From positions 1-19,496 of the forward strand of contig JBAZLY010000022.1 of assembly GCA_041650035.1 (NCBI GenBank): a DNA stretch of 19,496 bases, read 5' to 3'. This document shows, piece after piece, positions 13,842 to 19,496 of the stretch. Origin of the DNA: JAQUQI01 sp041650035. Lineage in GTDB: Bacteria; Omnitrophota; Gorgyraeia; JABMRG01. Numbering within the stretch: position 1 is the stretch's first letter; each line of letters opens with the position of its first letter. A model generated the notes under the pieces. That model was not told where the DNA came from. It saw only the letters and a program-made list of their open reading frames with translations, and did no database searches. The position numbers and the translations under genes were made by a program.

Positions 13842-14209
13842 GTATTTCCCCATAATATAAAGTTGGGGTGGAGAAAGCGGTACAGGTCATGGCGCAATGG
13901 CCTGCTCCGTTTCGGCGGATGGGTGATCATGAGGCGCTGGACTTTGGAGTTTAATAAGAATCCTTTGCGCGAAAGATTAGGGCAGGCAAAATCGCATTTA
14001 AAAGCTAAAAAAGCCAATTAGAAGTCAGGGATGCCTAAAAAGTTTATCTTAAAAGTTTAGGCTGTCAGATGGGCAGATTGTTACAGTCGGATTTTGCACT
14101 CACTGGAGGAGCGGTACGATAAGGATTAATTATTTGTAGTATAAGAAGTTAAGGAAAAAACAAAAAAACCGAGCGTGAGTGAAAAAGTGCAGATAGGGGG
14201 TAAAGGGGA
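13842..14209 (+). other. Intergenic stretch with a short unassigned open frame and one hairpin
   Basis: This 368-bp gap holds no gene I can name. A frame open from 13833 to TAG 14019-14021 could start at TTG 13863, GTG 13923 or ATG 13929 and ends in a basic, helical tail (RERLGQAKSHLKAKKAN). It is in the same frame as the transposase, after its stop. An 8-bp stem (13883-13890 with 13897-13904, one G-T pair, 6-base loop) occurs within it. The rest is A+T-rich, with no promoter I trust and no tRNA shape. The strong AAAGGGG ribosome site near its right end belongs to the methyltransferase. Confidence 0.35.
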
Positions 14210-14971
14210 ATGAAACAATGGTATGAAGCGCTATTTGAGAATTACGCAGACAAATATGATAAAGAAGTTTATGTGCAGGGGACTTCAGGCGAATGCGATT
14301 TTATTGAGCAGGAGATAGCGCATGGCAAGTCCTTAAAAATAATTGATATCGGCTGTGGCACCGGCCGGCATTCAATTGAATTATCGAAAAGGGGCTATAC
14401 CATTACAGGGATCGATCTATCGGAATCGCAATTGAAGAGGGCGAAAGAAAAAGCGGCAAAGTCAGGCTTAAAGATCGACTTCCAGAAACATGATGCCAGA
14501 AACCTTCCCTTTGAAAGCGAGTTCGATCTGGCGATCATGCTCTGCGAGGGCGGTTTTTCTTTAATGGAAACGGACGAGATGAATTTTGAAATATTAAAGA
14601 ACGCGACAAAGGCGTTAAAAGATAAGGGTAAGTTTATATTCACGACATTGAACGGGTTATTTCCGCTTTTTCATTCCGTTAAGGAATTTTATAAGTCCGC
14701 AGCCAAAGAAGGCAATTCAGCGTGTAAAAACTGTTCTTTTGATCTGATGACGTTCCGGGACCACAACACTGTCGTGTTCGAGGACGATGCAGGCAATAAA
14801 AAAGAATTAACATGTAATGAGCGTTACTATGTACCGAGTGAAATAACCTGGCTTTTAAAATTGCTCGGATATAATAAAATTGATATTTGTGGCGCAAAGC
14901 TCGGAGCTTTTTCGAGGAACGACAAACTTACGACAGGTGATTTTGAGATGCTGGTTATTGCTGAAAAATAG
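14210..14971 (+). CDS. Class I SAM-dependent methyltransferase
   Basis: The 253-residue protein begins MKQWYEALFENYADKYDKEV, a lid-like helix common in Methyltransf_25 proteins. It carries motif I IDIGCGTG (45-52), motif II ITGIDLSESQLKRAKEKA, KHDARNLPF and FDLAIMLCEGGFSLM. The middle (about 155-205) has two cysteines (CKNC) and a strand-rich insert with NKKELTCNERYYVPSEI, like small-molecule or glycine/sarcosine-type methylases. The substrate is unknown. It is not closely similar to the methyltransferase at 8366 beyond the SAM core. The start is supported by a purine-rich AAAGGGG site just upstream. It sits 11 bp before miaB, so it may be co-transcribed with it. Confidence 0.85.
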   Translation: MKQWYEALFENYADKYDKEVYVQGTSGECDFIEQEIAHGKSLKIIDIGCGTGRHSIELSKRGYTITGIDLSESQLKRAKEKAAKSGLKIDFQKHDARNLPFESEFDLAIMLCEGGFSLMETDEMNFEILKNATKALKDKGKFIFTTLNGLFPLFHSVKEFYKSAAKEGNSACKNCSFDLMTFRDHNTVVFEDDAGNKKELTCNERYYVPSEITWLLKLLGYNKIDICGAKLGAFSRNDKLTTGDFEMLVIAEK

Positions 14972-14982
14972 TACTTTAACAT

Positions 14983-16419
14983 ATGGAAAATAAATTTAAT
15001 TCAAAAAGAAAAGTCTTTATCAGGACTTTCGGATGCCAAATGAACGAAAGGGACTCGGAGATTATTTATAGCCTGATGATACACAAAGGCTATATTCCCG
15101 TCAAGTTATATGAGGATGCGGATGTTATAATATTTAATACCTGTGCCGTAAGAAGGCACGCAGAGGACAGAGTCTGGGGTAAGTTGAACGAGCTTAAAGG
15201 CCTTAAGGCGAAAAAGGCAAGGCTGGTATCGGGGTTTATGCCAACGGACGTGGCAGACAGAGGTGTCATTATAGGGCTTGTGGGCTGCATGGGTAAGGCG
15301 TATGGCAAGGAGGTATTCAAGAGATTGCCGCATGTTGATTTTGTCTGCGGCCCTTCCAATATCTATGATATCCCTGTCTTGGTTGAAAAGGCCTCATCCG
15401 GCAGGCGCAATGTCTGTTCTATCGCGAGGGGGAGCAGGTCTTTAGATAGGGAGAAATGCTCAAAAGGGTTTGCCAGGTCTTTGTATCTATACAGAGAAGA
15501 TAATGTCAGCTCATTTGTTAATATCAGTTATGGGTGCAATAATTTCTGTTCATATTGTATCGTGCCTTATGTAAGGGGAAGAGAGGTCAGCAGGCCCCGC
15601 GAAGCCATAATTGAAGAGGTAAAATACCTTGTTGACAAAGGAATCAAGGAGGTAACGTTTTTAGGGCAGAATGTGAATTCCTATAAATTCCCAGATAGAG
15701 GATCGGCCGCGGGTAAGAATGATTTTGTAAGATTGCTTGAGGCTGTAAACAATGTCTCGGGACTTGAGAGAATACGGTTTATGACATCTCACCCCAAGGA
15801 TGCCAATACCGGTCTTTTTAAGGCCATAGCAGGCCTTGATAAGGTTTGCGAGCATCTTCATCTGCCGCTGCAGTCGGGTTCTGATAGGATATTAAGGCTT
15901 ATGAACAGGGGCTATACTTCAGGGCGTTATCTTAAGTTGATAGACGATATGAGAATGATAGCCCCGGGGTGCGCTATCACCACGGATATTATTGTTGGTT
16001 TCCCGTCTGAATCAGAAGAGGACTTCGAACATACGCGCGATATCATAGACAGGATAGGTTTCGACAGCGCCTTCATATTCAAGTATTCACCAAGGCCTTT
16101 TACCAAGTCCCTTGAGATGGATGACGATGTCCCTATGCAGGTAAAGAGGCGGCGCAATCAGGACCTGCTTGACCTGCAGGCCAAAAAGGCACGAGAGAAT
16201 AACGCGAGGTTTATTGGCAATATTGAAAATGCCCTCGGAATTTCGCCGGCAAAAAGGCCCCCTGATAGTTCAGGTGACGTATCCGATTGTTATATAAAGG
16301 CAAGGACAAGGAAGAACCATCAAATAGTTTGTAAGGCAGATAGGTCTTTAATAGGAAGGGTATTTGATGTTAAAATAACAGGTGTCCAGGGTAACACGCT
16401 TATAGGGGATATGGTATGA
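14983..16419 (+). CDS. miaB: tRNA-2-methylthio-N6-dimethylallyladenosine synthase (MiaB)
   Basis: The 478-residue radical-SAM methylthiotransferase adds a methylthio group to i6A37 of tRNAs reading UNN codons. The N-terminal UPF0004 domain has Cys18 (TFGCQMN), Cys54 (NTCAV) and Cys102 (LVGCMG) for one 4Fe-4S cluster. The radical-SAM cluster is Cys185-Cys189-Cys192 (CNNFCSYCIVPYVRGRE). FLGQNVNSYK, HLPLQSGSDRILRLMNRGYT and a C-terminal TRAM domain (about 410-478) complete the fold. GCQMN together with IVPYVRGRE favours MiaB over MtaB or RimO. The spacing between the second and third cysteines (48 residues) is longer than usual because of a segment around residues 75-95. The start has no clear Shine-Dalgarno. 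MiaA, which makes its substrate, is encoded two genes later. Confidence 0.92.
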   Translation: MENKFNSKRKVFIRTFGCQMNERDSEIIYSLMIHKGYIPVKLYEDADVIIFNTCAVRRHAEDRVWGKLNELKGLKAKKARLVSGFMPTDVADRGVIIGLVGCMGKAYGKEVFKRLPHVDFVCGPSNIYDIPVLVEKASSGRRNVCSIARGSRSLDREKCSKGFARSLYLYREDNVSSFVNISYGCNNFCSYCIVPYVRGREVSRPREAIIEEVKYLVDKGIKEVTFLGQNVNSYKFPDRGSAAGKNDFVRLLEAVNNVSGLERIRFMTSHPKDANTGLFKAIAGLDKVCEHLHLPLQSGSDRILRLMNRGYTSGRYLKLIDDMRMIAPGCAITTDIIVGFPSESEEDFEHTRDIIDRIGFDSAFIFKYSPRPFTKSLEMDDDVPMQVKRRRNQDLLDLQAKKARENNARFIGNIENALGISPAKRPPDSSGDVSDCYIKARTRKNHQIVCKADRSLIGRVFDVKITGVQGNTLIGDMV

Positions 16420-17171
16420 GAAGCGCCTTGAGAGTTTTTTTGCTGCCTGTTTTATCCGTTATGCTTATGCCGGCACCTTGCATGGCGCGGGGCATTGACG
16501 ATGCATGGGCGGATTATCTGCGCGGGGATTACAAAAGGACGGTTGACGTGTGCCGTTCTGTTGCCAATGAGGCCTCCTTGGGCGACAAGGGCCGTTATCT
16601 TATGGGGCTTGCCTTTTTGGCGCTTGGCGAGACGAAAGCGGCAAGAGAAAATTTTGAATTTATAGTCAAATATTATCCGCGGTCAGGGCTGGATGAGCAG
16701 CTTTTGCTTGGTATTGCTGATTCGTATTTTTTAGAAGGGGATTCTACCGGTGCCGCTCAGGCATATAAGGTTATGCTGGATAAATATCCCTCATCCGATT
16801 ACGCGGCCATGGCATATCTTGGCATGGGTAAGGCCCATCGCAGGTTGGGAAAATGGGAACTTGCTCGTGGTTGTTTTAATAAGATCATACAGCAATACCC
16901 GTTAAGCCTCGAGGGGAAAGAGGCCAGGGATTATTATAAGAGGCAGGTATTTTTTGTTATACAGCTTGGGGCGTTTTCAAAAAGAGAAAACGCCTTAAGA
17001 TATGCCGCTTTTCTCGAGGCAAAGGGGTATACCGTTTCCATAGACAGGGAGATGGATGGCAATAATGTATTGCATAAGCTTAAGACAGGGATGTTTAAAA
17101 CATTAAAATCCGCCGAGGCTGAATCGATGCGGCTTAAAAGAGACGGATTTTCAGCCACGATAGTAAGCTAA
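16416..17171 (+). CDS. Secreted TPR-SPOR-domain protein
   Basis: The 251-residue protein starts with a signal peptide (hydrophobic RVFLLPVLSVMLMPAPCMARG, likely cleaved after about residue 24). TPR units follow (about 28-160), including YLMGLAFLALGETKAARENF, GDSTGAAQAYKVMLDKYPSS and LGKWELARGCFNKIIQQYPL. A C-terminal SPOR domain (about 175-250) begins FFVIQLGAFSKRENALRYAA. SPOR domains bind denuded peptidoglycan, so the protein is probably periplasmic and linked to division or wall remodelling; the TPR part resembles YbgF/CpoB-like proteins. Its ATG overlaps the miaB stop (ATGA), so it is translationally coupled to a tRNA-modification gene, an unexpected partner. Confidence 0.88.
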   Translation: MRSALRVFLLPVLSVMLMPAPCMARGIDDAWADYLRGDYKRTVDVCRSVANEASLGDKGRYLMGLAFLALGETKAARENFEFIVKYYPRSGLDEQLLLGIADSYFLEGDSTGAAQAYKVMLDKYPSSDYAAMAYLGMGKAHRRLGKWELARGCFNKIIQQYPLSLEGKEARDYYKRQVFFVIQLGAFSKRENALRYAAFLEAKGYTVSIDREMDGNNVLHKLKTGMFKTLKSAEAESMRLKRDGFSATIVS

Positions 17172-17193
17172 AAGATGCCACGGGGTTTATTCA

Positions 17194-18108
17194 TTGAATA
17201 CGATAGTATTTATAACAGGTCCAACGGCGGTAGGCAAGACAGCGGTTTCGTTATCGCTGGCAAAATTATTAAAGGCCGAGATAATATCCTGCGATTCCAT
17301 GCAGATATATGAGGGCATGGATATAGGCACGCAAAAACCCCCTATCTCCCGCAGGCGCGGCGTAATACATCATATGATTGGCGTAGTCCCGCCTTCAAGG
17401 AATTTCAGCGCCGCTGACTTTCGTTATGAGGCCCTAAACTGCCTTAAGCGGATTGAGAAAAAAGGCCGCCGCGCGCTGTTTGTTGGCGGCACCGCGCTCT
17501 ATATCAAGTCATTGGTGGACGGGCTTTTCCCGTCCCCTCCGGCAGATTATGCCTTAAGAGAGGAGTTGTCAAGACAGGAGGCCTTAAACGGCAGAGGGTT
17601 TCTTCATAAAAAATTATCAACTATTGACCGCGGGGCTGCCGATATGCTTCATCCCAACGATACCCGCCGTATCATCAGGGCATTAGAGGTATGTATAAAT
17701 GCCAATGCCCGTATATCGGAGTTGAGGAAGAATACCAAAGGCCTGAAAGACAAGTATGATATAAGGATATTCTGCCTTAACAGGCAGAGGCAGGCCTTGT
17801 ATGATATAATTGATAAAAGGGTGGATACCATGTTCAGGAAAGGCCTTGTAGCCGAATGCCGCAGGTTAAAAGAAATACAGCTATCCATGACAGCCGGCCA
17901 GGCCTTGGGTTACGCGGAGGTATTTGATTATCTTGATAATAAGATAGGCCTTGACCGGGCAAAAGTATTGATCAAGCAGGGGACAAGAAATTATGCCAAG
18001 AGACAATTATCGTGGTTTAGGAATGACAAGAGATTTGAGCGGGTCGATATTGATGACCATTCGCCCGCCCAGGCGGCAAGGATATTATGCGGCAAACTTA
18101 TGAGGTGA
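17194..18108 (+). CDS. miaA: tRNA dimethylallyltransferase (MiaA)
   Basis: The 304-residue enzyme transfers dimethylallyl to N6 of A37 in tRNA. It has the P-loop GPTAVGKT (9-16), the SCDSMQIYEGMDIGTQKP substrate loop (32-49), VGGTALYIKSLVDGLF, HPNDTRRIIRALEV and the C-terminal TRNYAKRQLSWFRND. Length and motif order are normal. The only in-frame start before the P-loop region is TTG 17194, with GGGG at 17182-17185 as a modest ribosome site; no ATG is available. A rare start could lower its level. The product feeds MiaB, encoded upstream. The 3' end overlaps the hflX start. Confidence 0.92.
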   Translation: MNTIVFITGPTAVGKTAVSLSLAKLLKAEIISCDSMQIYEGMDIGTQKPPISRRRGVIHHMIGVVPPSRNFSAADFRYEALNCLKRIEKKGRRALFVGGTALYIKSLVDGLFPSPPADYALREELSRQEALNGRGFLHKKLSTIDRGAADMLHPNDTRRIIRALEVCINANARISELRKNTKGLKDKYDIRIFCLNRQRQALYDIIDKRVDTMFRKGLVAECRRLKEIQLSMTAGQALGYAEVFDYLDNKIGLDRAKVLIKQGTRNYAKRQLSWFRNDKRFERVDIDDHSPAQAARILCGKLMR

Positions 18109-19364
18109 AAGAGCCTTTCAGCGATAAGTGCTTGCTTGTAACCGTAAGCCTGTATGAGGACAGGCAGAAAGGCTGGCTGCCAGAAGACAGCAGTGCCGAG
18201 TTCGAGGAGCTCGTTCTTTCAAGCGGGGCAAAGATATTGGGCCATATTATTGTAAGGCTGGATGAGCCCACCGCCAATTTTTTCCTGGGAAAGGGTAAGA
18301 TAGAAGAGATACATGCCATGGTTGAGATGCTTGGTAAGGGTATCGATTCGGTAATATTGAGCGAAAACCTGTCAAGCACCCAGCAGAGAAATATGGAACA
18401 GGTATTGGGTGTAAAGGTTATTGACAGGACACAGCTTATTCTTGACATATTTTCACAGCGCGCTCATACCAATGAGGGAAAACTCCAGGTTGAGCTTGCC
18501 CGACTTGAGTATATGCTGCCGAGGCTGGCCGGATTGGGTATAAAACTTTCAAGGCTTGGCGGCGGTATAGGCACAAGGGGCCCGGGCGAAAAGATGCTTG
18601 AGACAGACCGCCGCGGTATTATGCGCAAGATAAAATACGTCAAGTCAGAGCTTTTCAAGCTTAGTAAGAGGAGAAAAAAACTGCGGCAGAACAGGATGGA
18701 ACATTCTGTGGCCACCGTTGCTGTTATAGGATATACCAATGCCGGCAAATCGACCCTTATAAATAAGCTTACAGGTTCTGATACCTTCTGCGATAGCAGG
18801 TTGTTTAGCACATTAGACCTTACGGCGCGAAGGCTGGTATTGCCGAATAATCAAAAGATACTGCTTGTTGATACGGTCGGTTTTATCCACAAGCTTCCCC
18901 ACGATCTTATCGAGGCCTTTAAGGCAACGCTCGAAGAGGTAAGAGAGGCGGATCTGCTGCTGCATGTCCTTGATATAAGCAGTCCAAAGGCGGGTGAGCA
19001 TATGGAGGCCGTGCTCGGCGTGCTCAAAGAGATAGATTCTTATCACAAACCTGTTGTAACTGCTCTCAATAAGATAGACCTGGTCAGGGATAATTTTGAC
19101 GCCGGACGCTTCCACAGGAATATAGAGGATTCTGTTATTATATCGGCAAAAGAGGGCATATCCCTGAAAACCCTGATTGATATGATAAAATCAAGGATAA
19201 CAATGCTCGTTGAAAAGGTTGATATCCTTATTACGCATGATAAAATGGGTTTGTTGAGCTCTATCTATGAGCAGGGCCGCGTGCTTGAAAGAAAGGATAC
19301 CCCTGAAGGTATTAGGATAAAGGCGATCGTGCCTAGCCATCTGAAGTCCAGGCTCAAGGCCTGA
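18087..19364 (+). CDS. hflX: GTPase HflX, ribosome-associated
   Basis: The 425-residue protein has the HflX N-terminal domain (LDEPTANFFLGKGKIEEIHA, then LSSTQQRNMEQVLGVKVIDR and TNEGKLQVELARLEYMLPRL), the glycine-rich linker GGGIGTRGPGE, a helical coil, and a G domain with P-loop GYTNAGKST (215-223), the switch-II motif DTVGF and NKID for guanine recognition. HflX binds 50S/70S ribosomes and splits stalled ones, often under heat stress. The gene overlaps miaA by 22 bp, with AAGGA just before ATG 18087. In proteobacteria hfq lies between miaA and hflX; it is absent here. A heat-shock CIRCE site follows, but it serves the next gene, not this one. Confidence 0.94.
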   Translation: MRQTYEVKEPFSDKCLLVTVSLYEDRQKGWLPEDSSAEFEELVLSSGAKILGHIIVRLDEPTANFFLGKGKIEEIHAMVEMLGKGIDSVILSENLSSTQQRNMEQVLGVKVIDRTQLILDIFSQRAHTNEGKLQVELARLEYMLPRLAGLGIKLSRLGGGIGTRGPGEKMLETDRRGIMRKIKYVKSELFKLSKRRKKLRQNRMEHSVATVAVIGYTNAGKSTLINKLTGSDTFCDSRLFSTLDLTARRLVLPNNQKILLVDTVGFIHKLPHDLIEAFKATLEEVREADLLLHVLDISSPKAGEHMEAVLGVLKEIDSYHKPVVTALNKIDLVRDNFDAGRFHRNIEDSVIISAKEGISLKTLIDMIKSRITMLVEKVDILITHDKMGLLSSIYEQGRVLERKDTPEGIRIKAIVPSHLKSRLKA

Positions 19365-19382
19365 TCTTGTCCGAAATAGCTC

Positions 19383-19420
19383 CATATAACAATCCCACAT
19401 AACAATCCATAAAATAATCC
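19383..19420 (+). repeat. Three tandem 12-13 bp repeats before the CIRCE promoter
   Basis: CATATAACAATCC (19383-19395), CACATAACAATCC (19396-19408) and the diverged ATAAAATAATCC (19409-19420) lie head to tail and end exactly at the -35 box. The spacing is near one helical turn plus, so this could be an activator site or UP element; that is inference. Confidence 0.6.
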
Positions 19421-19448
19421 TTGACAAAAGGTGCAAAAGTGATAAAAT
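19421..19448 (+). promoter_or_regulatory. Promoter of the heat-shock operon beyond the right edge
   Basis: TTGACA (19421-19426) and TAAAAT (19443-19448) are separated by 16 bp. The predicted start point falls at about 19455, the left edge of the CIRCE palindrome. Confidence 0.65.
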
Positions 19449-19454
19449 TGGCTT

Positions 19455-19491
19455 CCATGTTAGCACTCTATTGTTTAGAGTGCTAACATGG
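19455..19491 (+). promoter_or_regulatory. CIRCE element, HrcA repressor binding site, with extended arms
   Basis: The canonical TTAGCACTC-N9-GAGTGCTAA is perfect (19460-19486). Symmetry continues outward through CCATG and CATGG, giving 14-bp perfect arms. HrcA binds CIRCE to repress groESL or hrcA-grpE-dnaK operons until heat titrates GroEL; the controlled gene lies outside the window. Confidence 0.93.
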
Positions 19492-19496
19492 TGATC

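Noticed and set aside
13883..13904. Structured non-coding RNA or tRNA in the gap after the RAYT gene
   Set aside because: A single 8-bp hairpin without promoter, terminator or recognisable consensus is not enough.
1..19496. CRISPR array, prophage or rRNA/tRNA genes
   Set aside because: No regularly spaced repeats, phage structural or integrase genes, or tRNA/rRNA-like sequence were recognised on either strand.

Overview
All genes lie on the plus strand. They look like chromosomal DNA from an uncultured Gram-negative bacterium. Supporting signs are strong Shine-Dalgarno sites at several starts, many 1-4 bp gene overlaps, heavy AGG arginine use, a SPOR/TPR envelope protein, and a perfect CIRCE (HrcA operator) site in front of a gene beyond the right edge. 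Candidatus Omnitrophota or a related PVC-type lineage is my best guess, but it rests on general gene style and is not proven by any marker gene here.

Layout. 2-4313: the end of an unknown (possibly DUF3108-like) protein, a membrane-anchored PP2C/RsbU-type phosphatase, and an 830-residue CPA2 cation/proton antiporter carrying two USP-like regions and a C-terminal PTS EIIA-like domain. 4441-6628: a compact regulated cassette with a strong promoter, a near-perfect palindromic operator over the -10 box, a DUF134 regulator, a COG0701/ArsP-type permease, a CPKC thioredoxin-like protein, and a frameshifted DGC-type zinc-binding gene. 6691-9547: a promoter, a leader hairpin, a membrane-anchored TPR protein, a methyltransferase and a DUF486 membrane protein. 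9594-11820: FluC fluoride channel, DUF190 protein, a hemerythrin-like remnant, an ArsB/NhaD-type transporter and a terminator. 11846-13841: a visibly A+T-richer block with corA and a lapA-like gene cut short by a 729-bp RAYT (REP-associated tyrosine transposase) element bounded by inverted repeats. 13842-14209: mostly unassigned DNA. 14210-19364: a second methyltransferase, then miaB, a TPR-SPOR gene, miaA and hflX, the last three packed with overlaps or short gaps. 19365-19496: 13-bp tandem repeats, a promoter and CIRCE.

How they fit together: much of the window is transport and homeostasis (cation/proton exchange, metalloid or thiol stress, fluoride, Mg2+/Co2+, anion or Na+ export). The right third is tRNA A37 modification and ribosome-linked GTPase housekeeping leading into heat-shock control. 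The most unusual parts are the DUF134 operator cassette, the antiporter-USP-EIIA fusion, and the RAYT element that supplied the stop codon of lapA.
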